Shown here: piece after piece, positions 19,445 to 27,857 of the stretch
Numbering within the stretch: the stretch's first letter is position 1
Layout of the letters: every line of letters begins with the position of its first letter
Source: Emticicia aquatilis
Lineage (GTDB): Bacteria > Bacteroidota > Bacteroidia > Cytophagales > Spirosomataceae
Reading direction: 5' to 3'
DNA: 64,000 bases
NCBI RefSeq assembly: GCF_014644295.1
Contig: NZ_BMKK01000002.1
Span: forward strand, 707,866-771,865
Notes under the pieces: generated by a model
Database searches by the model: none
What the model was told of the DNA's origin: nothing
Seen by the model: only the letters and a program-made list of their open reading frames with translations
Program-made: the position numbers and the translations under genes

Positions 19445-19477
19445 CAAATTTAATTTTCTTTGTGAAAGAATCTCAAA
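19445..19477 (-). promoter_or_regulatory. Bacteroidota-type promoter for the 56-aa membrane protein
   Basis: On the minus strand, TTTG (complement of 19474-19477) is followed after 21 bp by TAAATTTG (complement of 19445-19452). The predicted transcription start is about 30 bp upstream of the ATG at 19407. Confidence 0.65.
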
Positions 19478-19511
19478 ATCTAACTCAAAAGCATATTTTT
19501 CAAACAAAATC

Positions 19512-20030
19512 ATGATTATTGGCATTGGAGGCGTGAGCCGCTCAGGAAAAAGTACACTCGCCAATCTGTTGGTGACTTATTTCAGAAAAAATGGAAAAAA
19601 AGCAATCATTTTCCACCAAGATGATTTTGTTTTTCCTGAAACACAAATTCCAAAAATTAAAAACAAAACCGATTGGGAATCGCCACAATCCATTGATTTT
19701 GAGCAGTATAAAGAAGTTATAGAGCTTTTTAAAACTCGATTCGATGTCGTAATCGCTGAAGGTTTATTTGCATTCTATGATGATAGCATTAATCAGCTTT
19801 ACGACAGAAAATTTCATGTAAAAATATCGAAACGAACATTCTTGATTCGTCGTGCAATGGATATCCGCTGGGGCTACGAGCCAACTTGGTTTATCGACCA
19901 CGTCTGGCTTTCATTTTTGAAGTACGGTAAGCCAAGAAAAGATTTAAAAGGCATTGTAAATGTAAGTGGAGAAGATGAATTTGATATGGACAAGGTCATT
20001 AAGAGCCTCGACTCCCCTCGGATAGCGTAA
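19512..20030 (+). CDS. P-loop nucleoside/nicotinamide riboside kinase-like protein
   Basis: 172 residues with a Walker A motif GGVSRSGKST at residues 6-15, an IIFHQDDF strand typical of uridine kinase and nicotinamide riboside kinase folds, VVIAEGLFAFYD as the Walker-B-like strand, and a lid region RRAMDIRWGYEPTW. The family phosphorylates a ribonucleoside or nicotinamide riboside using ATP. The precise substrate is not decided by the visible motifs. A block of 7-bp repeats separates it from folD. Confidence 0.8.
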   Translation: MIIGIGGVSRSGKSTLANLLVTYFRKNGKKAIIFHQDDFVFPETQIPKIKNKTDWESPQSIDFEQYKEVIELFKTRFDVVIAEGLFAFYDDSINQLYDRKFHVKISKRTFLIRRAMDIRWGYEPTWFIDHVWLSFLKYGKPRKDLKGIVNVSGEDEFDMDKVIKSLDSPRIA

Positions 20031-20035
20031 CAAAA

Positions 20036-20077
20036 AATCTTAAATCATCAATCGTAATTCGTAAATCGTAATTATCT
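20036..20077. repeat. Six degenerate 7-bp units (AATCGTA type)
   Basis: Six contiguous heptads of the form A(A/T)TCGTA fill the gap between the kinase stop and the folD promoter. The period of seven is exact although individual units vary. Other intergenic regions of this window hold similar period-7 blocks with different unit sequences. Confidence 0.75.
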
Positions 20078-20080
20078 TCT

Positions 20081-20088
20081 TACTTTTG
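20081..20088 (+). promoter_or_regulatory. -7 element of the folD promoter
   Basis: TACTTTTG matches the Bacteroidota -7 consensus TAnnTTTG and lies 24 bp before the folD ATG. No clear TTTG -33 box is present, since that position falls within the heptad repeats. Confidence 0.55.
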
Positions 20089-20112
20089 CACTTTCAATAA
20101 AAAATCAGCTCC

Positions 20113-20994
20113 ATGACAATCATTGATGGTAAACTTATTTCTGCTCAAGTTAAGCAAGAACTCAAAGAAGAAGTAGAGAAACAAAAAGCAAATGGTGGTA
20201 AAATTCCGCATTTAGCCGCAATTTTAGTTGGCGATAATGGTGCAAGCGAAACCTACGTAGCAAGTAAAATCAGGTCTTGTGAAGAAATTGGTTTCAAATC
20301 GACACTCATTCGCCGTGATTCAAGCACTACTGAAGAAGAAGTTCTCGAAATCATTCAACAACTCAACGAAGATGATGATATTGATGGCTTCATCGTTCAA
20401 CTTCCGCTTCCTGCACACATAAATGTAGATAAAGTAATCGAAGCCATCGAGCCACGCAAAGATGTTGATGGTTTTCATCCAATAAACATTGGTCGTATGG
20501 CCAAAGGCTTACCTGCTTACATTTCGGCAACTCCTTTTGGTGTTTTAGAATTAATCAAACGCTATAATATTGAAACCGCAGGAAAACACTGTGTGGTTGT
20601 GGGAAGAAGCCAAATCGTAGGTTTGCCGATGAGTATTTTGATGCAACGCAATACCTACCCAGGAAACTGTACGGTATCTTTGGTGCATAGTAGAACGCAA
20701 AACCTCTCAGAAATTACCAAACAAGCTGACATTTTAGTTGCAGCACTTGGAAAACCAGAATTCATTACGGCCGATATGGTTAAAGAAGGTGCCGTTGTGA
20801 TTGATGTTGGCCTAACCAGAGTGGTTGATACTACAAAGAAAAGTGGTTTTGCACTCAAAGGTGATGTAAAATTCGATGAAGTTGCTCCTAAATGTAGTTA
20901 TATTACGCCTGTACCGGGTGGAGTTGGACTAATGACCGTAGCAGCCTTGATGTACAATACACTACTTTCGGCAAGAAGAGAAATTTATAAGTAG
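20113..20994 (+). CDS. folD: Bifunctional methylenetetrahydrofolate dehydrogenase / methenyltetrahydrofolate cyclohydrolase
   Basis: 293 residues, the usual FolD length. It interconverts 5,10-methylene-, 5,10-methenyl- and 10-formyl-tetrahydrofolate in the cytoplasm using NADP+. Visible signatures are [15 protein letters not shown] with Y48 and K52 (the catalytic YxxxK), [22 protein letters not shown] for the dinucleotide fold, and the closing [12 protein letters not shown]. It is monocistronic, with an upstream -7 element and a strong hairpin terminator directly downstream. Confidence 0.98.
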   Translation: MTIIDGKLISAQVKQELKEEVEKQKANGGKIPHLAAILVGDNGASETYVASKIRSCEEIGFKSTLIRRDSSTTEEEVLEIIQQLNEDDDIDGFIVQLPLPAHINVDKVIEAIEPRKDVDGFHPINIGRMAKGLPAYISATPFGVLELIKRYNIETAGKHCVVVGRSQIVGLPMSILMQRNTYPGNCTVSLVHSRTQNLSEITKQADILVAALGKPEFITADMVKEGAVVIDVGLTRVVDTTKKSGFALKGDVKFDEVAPKCSYITPVPGGVGLMTVAALMYNTLLSARREIYK

Positions 20995-21001
20995 ATAGTC
21001 T

Positions 21002-21037
21002 GAGTGGTATGTTTCGGCATACCACTCTTATATTTTT
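21002..21037 (+). terminator. folD terminator
   Basis: Perfect 10-bp stem (21002-21011 with 21018-21027) and a 6-nt loop, followed by a T-rich tail. The tail reaches the stop codon of the converging small gene. Confidence 0.85.
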
Positions 21038-21216
21038 TAATTATGGCTCACATTAAATTGATGAGTAATTGCCTTGCCATGTGGCAAAAGTAACTCTACA
21101 AAATATACACCATCTTGTAATTTATCTACTTCAAATTCATTGCTCGCTTCATTTTCGAGGTCTCTCATTTCAAGAACTCTGCCTTGAGAATCTTTAAGAA
21201 ATATTTTTGTTTTCAT
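21037..21216 (-). CDS. Free-standing 59-aa protein resembling a type IX secretion sorting domain
   Basis: From the ATG at 21216 the product has 59 residues: MKTKIFLKDSQGRVL, LQDGVYFVELLLP and THQFNVSH. This closely follows the type A type IX secretion C-terminal sorting domain pattern (strand, GR-V, L--G-Y-V, GK, strand), but there is no cargo protein in front of it and no signal peptide. An in-frame ATG at 21225 and an earlier start at 21264 are possible but add no recognisable sequence. It could be a remnant of a larger gene or a genuine small protein. The 21265-21358 gap contains no open frame that continues it. Confidence 0.6.
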   Translation of the reverse strand: MKTKIFLKDSQGRVLEMRDLENEASNEFEVDKLQDGVYFVELLLPHGKAITHQFNVSHN

Positions 21217-21358
21217 TTCTGTCATCGTTTCTATATGGATTAGTAAGTACAAAAGATTTGCCAATTTAATATAAAGACGTTCGTTTGACCGAAATATGTT
21301 GCATTGGTTTAAATAATTTTAAAAAAAATTATTTAATGGTGTCAATAAGCAGTTCTAC

Positions 21359-22828
21359 TCACCATTTTTTTATCAATGAGATATAACTTCCATAATTATC
21401 TTTTATTAAATCGCCATGGTCAACCGATACATTGACATTCAAATCGGCTTTTAATCTACGAAGCGGAACCGTAGTGTTGACTGAATAAGAAATTTGGTCA
21501 ACTGGTTCTATAACTCTTCCCAGTAAACTTGTATTTCCAAAATTTCTACTAAACGAAAGTCGATTCGAGAAACTAATCGTTCCAATCTGATTCAATAAAG
21601 CTCCATAAAATGCCCAAATACGATTATTATTCACGAAAACATTACCATTTCCAAGCTGATTTTCGTTTCTGATATTTTGTTCGGGAGTCAAAAAAGGCGT
21701 ACCAATCGTACGTTTATTATAAGACCAACCATCAAAATATTGTTGATGATTAAACAAAAAACTTTCTTCATTAGGATGTCGGTCAGGCATATTCAACAAA
21801 CGCCCTATTCCTGCTACATATCTACCTTGGTTTTTAGTAAATAAATACTCAAAAACAACTCTCTTAAACGAAGATTCAGGTTTTGGAGTAAAACTAACTC
21901 CATAAAGACCATCATCTGTATTTGTCAGTCCAAAAAGTTGCCCATCATCAAACAAAAATTGTCGATAAAGTATCAATTTGCTCTTCTTAAACTTAAATTC
22001 GGCAGCAGCATCAACCGAGCCAAGTTGATTCCCAAAATGATTGGTAGTTTCAAAAGCATTGTAAGTATAATACTTAGGAGATTGTTTCCAAAGGCCTTTT
22101 AAAGGCAAAACCACGTTTCCGTAAACATACCAATCGGCAGGAAACTTACCATTATACAAGCGGTCATCATTAATCGGCAACGTATTTTTAGGTGTTCCAC
22201 CCCATGTTACATTATGAACAATACCTCCGTAAAGATTGAGCATTGAAGCGGGCTTTCCAAGCCTAAAAAACAATGATTTTTGATGAAGATAATATCCTTT
22301 AGCAAAAGTCTGATTCCCAAACCACCCGTGCGAATAAGTACCTTTAAAACTCAGCCATTTAAAAAATAACTTAGTATAGTTTGGCATTCCAATTTGTACT
22401 TTCGGAATTGGCATGGCGTTTCCCGACCACGAAACCGAACCCGAAGATAAAAGGGTATCAACAATTCCGAAAATCTCTTTTCTACGGCCAGCATATATCT
22501 CAAATTTTCCAAGTTTTGTGCAGAGAAAGCCTTCGGGTAATAATAATTGCGGATTTTTACCAAGAATCGTTACAGCTTCAAAGCCGTAATCAAATTTGAA
22601 GAATCTATTGAGTGTGTCTTTTTGAGTCTTGATACTTTGTCGGCAAAGAAACGCTGGTAAATCGCTCGGAATACTTCCAAACTGATTAGAACTCTGCCAA
22701 AAAGGTAATTTATTTGTAATAGAAAAATAACTTCCTATTTCGAATCTATAATCAAACTTTTTAGGTGGATTTTGCTGAGCATTACACGCCACAACTAACC
22801 CCAGCCAAAAGGTAAATATTTTTTTCAT
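21359..22828 (-). CDS. Capsule assembly Wzi family outer-membrane protein
   Basis: 489 residues with a signal peptide (ending near ACNAQ) and alternating beta-strand character throughout, ending in an aromatic C-terminal residue (KKW), as expected for an outer-membrane beta-barrel. Motifs GGRRKE-type AGRRKEIFG, IVHNVTWGGTP and LPINDDRLYNG fit the Wzi capsule-assembly family common in Bacteroidota. In Wzi itself the barrel anchors capsule polysaccharide on the surface. No polysaccharide gene cluster is next to it here, so the polymer is unknown. A single gene. Confidence 0.85.
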   Translation of the reverse strand: MKKIFTFWLGLVVACNAQQNPPKKFDYRFEIGSYFSITNKLPFWQSSNQFGSIPSDLPAFLCRQSIKTQKDTLNRFFKFDYGFEAVTILGKNPQLLLPEGFLCTKLGKFEIYAGRRKEIFGIVDTLLSSGSVSWSGNAMPIPKVQIGMPNYTKLFFKWLSFKGTYSHGWFGNQTFAKGYYLHQKSLFFRLGKPASMLNLYGGIVHNVTWGGTPKNTLPINDDRLYNGKFPADWYVYGNVVLPLKGLWKQSPKYYTYNAFETTNHFGNQLGSVDAAAEFKFKKSKLILYRQFLFDDGQLFGLTNTDDGLYGVSFTPKPESSFKRVVFEYLFTKNQGRYVAGIGRLLNMPDRHPNEESFLFNHQQYFDGWSYNKRTIGTPFLTPEQNIRNENQLGNGNVFVNNNRIWAFYGALLNQIGTISFSNRLSFSRNFGNTSLLGRVIEPVDQISYSVNTTVPLRRLKADLNVNVSVDHGDLIKDNYGSYISLIKKW

Positions 22829-22943
22829 GTTCGCTCAATTTTATACTAAAAATCGAGCAAATATGATGCCTAAGATAAAATTTGGTATATATACGTCTTT
22901 TATGGTACACTAAAAACCTAATTTGTTAATTGCAAGTCTCTTA

Positions 22944-24182
22944 TTAGTTAGAAACCCATTGCATTACAAGCCCAGTAAGGTAGCCACAATAAGTGCCAAC
23001 GGCATTGCCAAGTATTGCCAACAAAACACCAATCGGAGCCAGCGAAGGATTAAATGCAGCCGCTACAACCGACGCAGAAGCAACTCCCCCAACATTCGCT
23101 TGCGAACCAACTGCTGTAAAGAAAAAAGGAGCTTTCACGATGTACGATGCAATGATAGTGAAGACTGCGTGAATCAAAATCCAAATCAATCCAACCAAAA
23201 ATAACATCGGATTTTTGAACGCCTCAAAAATATGCAATTGCATACCAATAGTAGCAATCAGAAAGTAAAGAAACAAAGTACCAATTTTAGAAGCACCGAA
23301 TCGCTCAAGATTACGAGCCTTCGTATTTGACAAAATAAAACCTGAAAGCGATGAAACTGTCACAATCCAAAATGATTTGGACGCTAAACTATAAGCCTTC
23401 AGATTCGGATAATTGGTTTCGATAAAAGGAGCAACATTATCGGCCACAATATGAGCAAGACCCGTTATTCCAAACCCAACGGCCAGTAATAAAAATAATT
23501 CTTGAAATGTTGGATTCTTTTGTTTGGCACTTTCAATCTCAACCCTTTCTTGTATTTCTTTAATGATACTTGCATCTGCTTTCATTTTTTTATCGATAAT
23601 TGCAGCTTTTGCCACGAAATAAAGCAGAAACCCCAACCATAACTCTGCAAAAAGCACATCAATCACACTCGTTTGGGCAAAAACAGCAGGCGATGGCTGA
23701 AAGATTTCTTTCAAAGCCAACTGATTGGCATTGCCGCCAGTCCAACTTCCAGCTATCGTAGCCAAGCCTCGCCAAATTTCTTCACCGTCTTTTCCCAAGA
23801 AAGTTGGGTCAATCATTTTTCCTACCCAAATTCCAACTGGTCCGCCTACCATCACTCCTATTGCTCCAGCAAAAAAAACAAACAAGGCTTTTCCACCAAG
23901 CTGTCGAAGAGCTTGAATATCAATACTCAATGTAAAAAAGACTAAACAAGTTGGCAAGAAAAATCGTGAAGCGGTTTCGTCAAGCTGAGAATCAGCCGCC
24001 GAAATAACATTAAACGAACTCAATAAACCTGGAATAAAAAAGCAAAGAAGTATTGAAGGAACAATTTTATAAAATTTCTCAAACGACTTTAGAGTAGTTG
24101 AATAAAAAATAATAGCCAACGTAGCCATTAAAATTCCAAGCACTACAGCATCGTTTGTAAAGAAGGCTTTTTCTTCAATCAT
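22944..24182 (-). CDS. DUF819 family integral membrane protein
   Basis: 412 residues with about ten or more hydrophobic segments spread through the whole length and a charged loop near the middle (about residues 190-225, KKMKADASIIKEIQERVEIE). Motifs GSWTGGNANQLALKE and AVGSQANVGGVASASV, each in a half of the protein, look like inverted-repeat re-entrant loops. This is seen in DUF819 (YjcL-like) proteins, which resemble transporters. The substrate is unknown. It lies downstream of the tRNA-like RNA gene but is separated from it by that gene's terminator. Confidence 0.85.
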   Translation of the reverse strand: MIEEKAFFTNDAVVLGILMATLAIIFYSTTLKSFEKFYKIVPSILLCFFIPGLLSSFNVISAADSQLDETASRFFLPTCLVFFTLSIDIQALRQLGGKALFVFFAGAIGVMVGGPVGIWVGKMIDPTFLGKDGEEIWRGLATIAGSWTGGNANQLALKEIFQPSPAVFAQTSVIDVLFAELWLGFLLYFVAKAAIIDKKMKADASIIKEIQERVEIESAKQKNPTFQELFLLLAVGFGITGLAHIVADNVAPFIETNYPNLKAYSLASKSFWIVTVSSLSGFILSNTKARNLERFGASKIGTLFLYFLIATIGMQLHIFEAFKNPMLFLVGLIWILIHAVFTIIASYIVKAPFFFTAVGSQANVGGVASASVVAAAFNPSLAPIGVLLAILGNAVGTYCGYLTGLVMQWVSN

Positions 24183-24351
24183 GGTTTAGGTTTGTTTCAG
24201 TCAGAAACACAAAGTAAATAATTCTTGATTAAACATTCGTGTTTTTTATACACAAAAAAACACGCAAACCTCAATTCGGGATTGCGTGTCGCAATTACAC
24301 TTCATCAACAAACTAAAAACCAAATAATATTTTTACTAAGCAAAAATACTC

Positions 24352-24403
24352 AAAAAAAAAGTATGAAAGAAATTTATCAATTAAAATATTCTTTCACACT
24401 TTT
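24352..24403 (-). terminator. Terminator of the tRNA-like RNA gene
   Basis: On the minus strand, a 15-bp stem (24389-24403 with 24357-24371, one G-U pair) around a 17-nt A/T loop is followed by a run of nine T. It begins 11 bases after the 3' end of the tRNA-like domain. Confidence 0.85.
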
Positions 24404-24413
24404 AAATTGCTTG

Positions 24414-24575
24414 CTGTAAGAGGGGGAGTCGAACCGCCCACGGTGTAGTTAGCCACAGTACAAATTTGGTGGTCAATCCCAGTCGACTAAGATAGTCCGG
24501 CTTTATGCTGCGTTTGTCCTATAATCACCACCCCCGAGACAGGAGGGCATGGCTGCCAATTTCATCACCTTACAG
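24414..24575 (-). ncRNA. tRNA-like structured RNA, 162 nt, unknown family
   Basis: The minus strand folds into a tRNA-like domain. The closing acceptor-type stem is CTGTAAG with CTTACAG. It is followed by a D-arm-like ATG/CAT stem with an AAATTGGCAGC loop, an anticodon-like stem-loop (CCCTC, loop CTGTCTC, GGGGG) and, at the 3' side, a T-arm with loop TTCGACT. The T stem has one C-C mismatch. Instead of a variable arm of 4-20 nt there is an insert of about 87 nt, which contains hairpins GACTA/TAGTC and TGTGG/CTACA. No CCA is encoded. Its own promoter and terminator flank it. It could be an aberrant tRNA, a Y-RNA-like tRNA mimic or a new class. The DNA is far richer in G+C than its surroundings. 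Confidence 0.6.
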
Positions 24576-24634
24576 TATAAATCAAAACTTTAAACTTTGC
24601 TGTAATTGTGGTGCTTTGTCTTATTTTGATGTTA

Positions 24635-24667
24635 CAAAGTTAATACAAAAAAGACATACGTTGCAAA
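24635..24667 (-). promoter_or_regulatory. Bacteroidota-type promoter for the tRNA-like RNA
   Basis: On the minus strand, TTTG (complement of 24664-24667) is followed after 21 bp by TAACTTTG (complement of 24635-24642). The predicted start, near 24630, gives a leader of about 55 nt before the tRNA-like domain. Confidence 0.65.
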
Positions 24668-24752
24668 TATTTTATAAAAAATATTTAATATTTACATTAT
24701 TCATAATTTTTAATTAACTTTATTATCAAATTTATAATTCAAGTTTTTAAAA

Positions 24753-25217
24753 ATGGAAAAAAATTTAGAAATTGATAAAACAGATTTGAAGATTTTATCA
24801 TTGCTCATGCAGGACGCCAAGATGCCTTACACAACAATTGGAGAAAAAATCTTTGTTTCAGGTGGGACAGTTCACGTACGTATGAACAAAATGGAGCAAA
24901 TGGGCATAGTAAAAGGCTCTCAACTAATCGTTGACCCCATTAAACTCGGTTGGGACATTAGTGCTTTCTTAGGCATCTATCTTGATAAAAGCGAATTATA
25001 CGATACAGTGGCCGACCAATTAGAAAATATACCAGAAGTTGTAAGCATTAATTACACGACTGGTCAGTATAGTATTTTTGTAAAAATTGTTTGTCGAGAT
25101 ACCCAACATTTACGAGAAGTGCTTCACGATAAAATTCAGAAGGTTGGCGGAATCAATCGCACCGAGACTTTTATTTCATTGGAAGAAAGGTTTAATAGGC
25201 CTATTCCTTTGGTGTGA
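24753..25217 (+). CDS. Lrp/AsnC-family transcriptional regulator
   Basis: 154 residues: N-terminal winged HTH (LDKTD-type IDKTDLKILSLLMQDAKMPY, then VSGGTVHVRMNKMEQMGIVKG, residues about 6-60) and a C-terminal RAM ligand-binding domain (about 70-145, with GIYLDKSE and TTGQYSIFVKIVC). The usual family length. Such proteins form octamers and respond to amino acids or other small molecules. It is divergent from the tRNA-like RNA and DUF819. A perfect hairpin follows it at 25248-25273. Confidence 0.92.
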   Translation: MEKNLEIDKTDLKILSLLMQDAKMPYTTIGEKIFVSGGTVHVRMNKMEQMGIVKGSQLIVDPIKLGWDISAFLGIYLDKSELYDTVADQLENIPEVVSINYTTGQYSIFVKIVCRDTQHLREVLHDKIQKVGGINRTETFISLEERFNRPIPLV

Positions 25218-25247
25218 TGGGGGATTTATTTATTGAGAAATTTTCAC

Positions 25248-25273
25248 AGAATCGGGTTTGGAAACCCGATTCT
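25248..25273. terminator. Perfect palindromic hairpin between converging genes
   Basis: 12-bp perfect stem with a 2-nt loop (25248-25259 with 25262-25273). It has no long T run, so it is either a weak bidirectional terminator or a mobile palindromic unit like those at 31145, 37860 and 47857. Confidence 0.6.
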
Positions 25274-25322
25274 ATGGAGAGTCATCCATTCTACAAGTTC
25301 ATATATTAAATAAAAACAACTT

Positions 25323-26183
25323 TCATTTCAAAATCTCTCTCACATCCACAATTTCAAAATATGGGTGCGATTTTAGCATATCTCTTAAAATCTGAACGTG
25401 TCCCCCGCCGATTATTACAAGCAATTTTCTATCATACGGGCTTACACTCGATAAGATATTTTGCATAATTTTAGTATTGCGATAATATTCTTTAGCAGTG
25501 AATTCCGCTCCGTAGCCATTGGTATTAGTATCCATCCAGCCAGTTATGTTAAAATAATGTAGCGTTGCGATACTTTGCTCAGAATTTAGGTTTATTAAGT
25601 GTTCTTTAATCGGAAGTTTTTTCCAAGTCTCATAATTACTCAAATATTCATTAAATGAACGATTGACACTCGGATTTTGCTTGAAATAAACATCATAAGT
25701 TGGCTTCACTCGTTCGAGTTCATGTGAGTAAAAAGTTTGTAATGTATCAATTTTATTGCGTGCGGTTCGCATTCCCAATGATAAATCTGGTTGAACGTAA
25801 TTAATGCAAGTAACGCCAACAGGATTATTGATTTTCTTAGCCAGTTTAATACCAATCTGAAAAATCTCGTTGAGTTCTCCACTTTTTTCGGCAGGGCGAA
25901 AACCATTCAAATAATTTCGGTAAACAGTATTCCAATAAGGTTGAGCATCGGGGGTATTTTCAACAAAAATTTTATCGGGTTTAAACCTTGCCAAAGCATC
26001 GACCACATCTTGCACTTGTTTTTGGCGTTCGGCAGAAAGCAAATCATCAATCCCTCCTTTCACATAATCGGGAGTTTCGCCCATGTGAAAAACACCCAAA
26101 AAAGCCACTTGTACCCTCCCACTCTGGGCATTCAAGAGAGTTGAACCGCAAATATAAAATATGACAGATAGAAGATATTTCAT
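25323..26183 (-). CDS. Secreted DUF5694 / TraB-like protein
   Basis: From the ATG at 26183 the protein has 286 residues and begins with a signal peptide (MKYLLSVIFYICG, cut near LNAQS). VQVAFLGVFHMGETPD near the N-terminus and LLVIIGGGHVQILRDML near the C-terminus, with FVENTP in between, fit the DUF5694 group. That group resembles the TraB/TIKI (ChaN-like) fold with paired GxxH motifs, possibly a metalloprotease or haem-binding fold. The upstream TTG-proximal start (26210) would spoil the signal peptide, so it was rejected. Function unknown. Confidence 0.75.
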   Translation of the reverse strand: MKYLLSVIFYICGSTLLNAQSGRVQVAFLGVFHMGETPDYVKGGIDDLLSAERQKQVQDVVDALARFKPDKIFVENTPDAQPYWNTVYRNYLNGFRPAEKSGELNEIFQIGIKLAKKINNPVGVTCINYVQPDLSLGMRTARNKIDTLQTFYSHELERVKPTYDVYFKQNPSVNRSFNEYLSNYETWKKLPIKEHLINLNSEQSIATLHYFNITGWMDTNTNGYGAEFTAKEYYRNTKIMQNILSSVSPYDRKLLVIIGGGHVQILRDMLKSHPYFEIVDVREILK

Positions 26184-26241
26184 AGATAAAACTAAATAAG
26201 TTAACGGCACAATTTACAAAATTGTGCTACATATCTAAACA

Positions 26242-26267
26242 AAAAGGCTGCCAAATGACAGCCTTTT
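26242..26267 (-). terminator. sufB terminator
   Basis: 9-bp stem (26259-26267 with 26242-26250) around an 8-nt loop with T/A-rich ends, located 26 bp after the sufB stop on the minus strand. Confidence 0.75.
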
Positions 26268-26292
26268 CAATAATATATAATTCTCTGTGAAA

Positions 26293-27738
26293 TCAACCTA
26301 CACTACCCTCTAACGAAATTTCGAGTAGTTTTTGTGCTTCTACCGCAAATTCCATTGGTAATTGGTTTAAAACTTCTTTTACATAACCATTAACAATCAA
26401 CGCAACGGCTTGCTCAGTCGGAATACCTCTTTGATTACAATAGAACAATTGGTCTTCACCAATTTTTGAAGTTGTAGCCTCGTGTTCTACCGATGCTGAT
26501 GAATTTTTCACTTCGATATACGGGAAAGTATGGGCTCCGCATCTATCACCCAAAAGTAAAGAATCGCACTGTGAGAAATTACGAGCATTGGCCGCACGTT
26601 TTGAAATGTCAACCAATCCACGGTAAGAGTTTTGGCTTCTTCCTGCCGAAATACCCTTAGATACAATACGACTCTTTGTGTTTTTTCCTAAGTGAATCAT
26701 CTTTGTACCAGTATCGGCTTGCTGCATGTTGTTGGTCACTGCAACCGAGTAGAATTCGCCGATTGAGTTATCGCCACGCAATACTACTGATGGGTATTTC
26801 CAAGTGATTGCCGAACCAGTTTCTACTTGTGTCCAAGAAATTTTAGAGTTTTCTCCAAAACACAAACCACGTTTCGTAACGAAGTTATAAATTCCACCTT
26901 TTCCGTCTTTATCGCCTGGATACCAGTTCTGTACAGTCGAATATTTCACTTCTGCTCTTTCATGGGCAAAAATCTCAACTACCGCAGCGTGTAGTTGGTT
27001 TTCGTCACGCATTGGGGCAGTACAGCCCTCTAAATAACTTACATAAGACCCTTCGTCGGCCACAATTAATGTACGCTCAAACTGCCCAGTTCCTGCAGCA
27101 TTAATACGGAAGTAAGTTGATAATTCCATTGGGCAACGAACGCCTTTTGGAATATAACAAAACGAACCATCAGAGAAAACCGCCGAGTTGAGAGCCGAAT
27201 AATAGTTGTCTTTCACTGGCACTACCGAACCCAAATACTTTTTGATAAGGTCTGGATGCTCATGAATTGCCTCAGAAATTGAGCAGAAAATAATACCTAA
27301 TTCTCCAAGTTTGGCTTTGAAAGTGGTCGCAACCGAAACCGAGTCAATAACTGCATCAACCGCAACACCCGATAAACGTTCTTGCTCCTTCAATGAAATA
27401 CCTAAACGCTCGAATGTACGGCGTAATTCTGGGTCAATTTCATCAAGACTATTGATAACTTTTTGTTGTTTTGGAGCAGAATAATACTTAATGCTCTGTA
27501 AATCAACTGGTTTGTACGAAACATTAGGCCAAGTTGGCTCGGTCATGGTTTGCCAAACTCTATATGCACTCAATCTGTATTCAAGCATCCACTCTGGCTC
27601 GTTTTTCTTTGCAGAAAGGAGTCTGATGACATCTTCATTCAAGCCCGCAGGAATTTCGTCAGCTTCAATATCTGTGTAAAATCCGTATTTGTATTCGGAT
27701 GTGGTTAGTTCTTCTAATAATTCTAAATCTTTGCTCAT
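26293..27738 (-). CDS. sufB: Fe-S cluster assembly protein SufB
   Basis: 481 residues, the full family length. SufB is the scaffold subunit of the SufBCD complex on which sulfur from SufS/SufE is assembled into Fe-S clusters. Recognisable blocks are [56 protein letters not shown] core strands (cut here into short motifs), CDSLLLGD with its cysteine, [14 protein letters not shown] and LFYCNQRGI. No sufC, sufD or sufS follows; a terminator and an unrelated gene come next. The usual Bacteroidota suf operon is therefore split here. Confidence 0.96.
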   Translation of the reverse strand: MSKDLELLEELTTSEYKYGFYTDIEADEIPAGLNEDVIRLLSAKKNEPEWMLEYRLSAYRVWQTMTEPTWPNVSYKPVDLQSIKYYSAPKQQKVINSLDEIDPELRRTFERLGISLKEQERLSGVAVDAVIDSVSVATTFKAKLGELGIIFCSISEAIHEHPDLIKKYLGSVVPVKDNYYSALNSAVFSDGSFCYIPKGVRCPMELSTYFRINAAGTGQFERTLIVADEGSYVSYLEGCTAPMRDENQLHAAVVEIFAHERAEVKYSTVQNWYPGDKDGKGGIYNFVTKRGLCFGENSKISWTQVETGSAITWKYPSVVLRGDNSIGEFYSVAVTNNMQQADTGTKMIHLGKNTKSRIVSKGISAGRSQNSYRGLVDISKRAANARNFSQCDSLLLGDRCGAHTFPYIEVKNSSASVEHEATTSKIGEDQLFYCNQRGIPTEQAVALIVNGYVKEVLNQLPMEFAVEAQKLLEISLEGSVG

Positions 27739-27798
27739 GCTATTGTTTTGCTTGATTTACTCTATATAACGCAACAAAATTTATGCGGTAAATGTTCG

Positions 27799-27806
27799 CA
27801 AATTTA
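27799..27806 (-). promoter_or_regulatory. -7 element of the sufB promoter
   Basis: The minus strand reads TAAATTTG, matching TAnnTTTG, about 60 bp upstream of the sufB start. No clear -33 box, so this is moderate evidence only. Confidence 0.45.
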
Positions 27807-27857
27807 GACTTAATATAAATAGGATTTTAAATATTCTCTAAGTTTTTATACAATCGC

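Noticed and set aside
24414..24575. tmRNA (ssrA)
   Set aside because: The RNA is too short and has no pseudoknots. The acceptor lacks the G-U pair needed for alanine. A frame ending Asn-Ala-Ala-stop inside it (near the GCAGCATAA) looks tag-like but is probably chance.
24414..24575. Type II tRNA (Leu) interrupted by a group I intron
   Set aside because: The anticodon-type stem closes locally (CCCTC with GGGGG), so the extra sequence is in the variable region, not the anticodon loop. No intron core was recognised.
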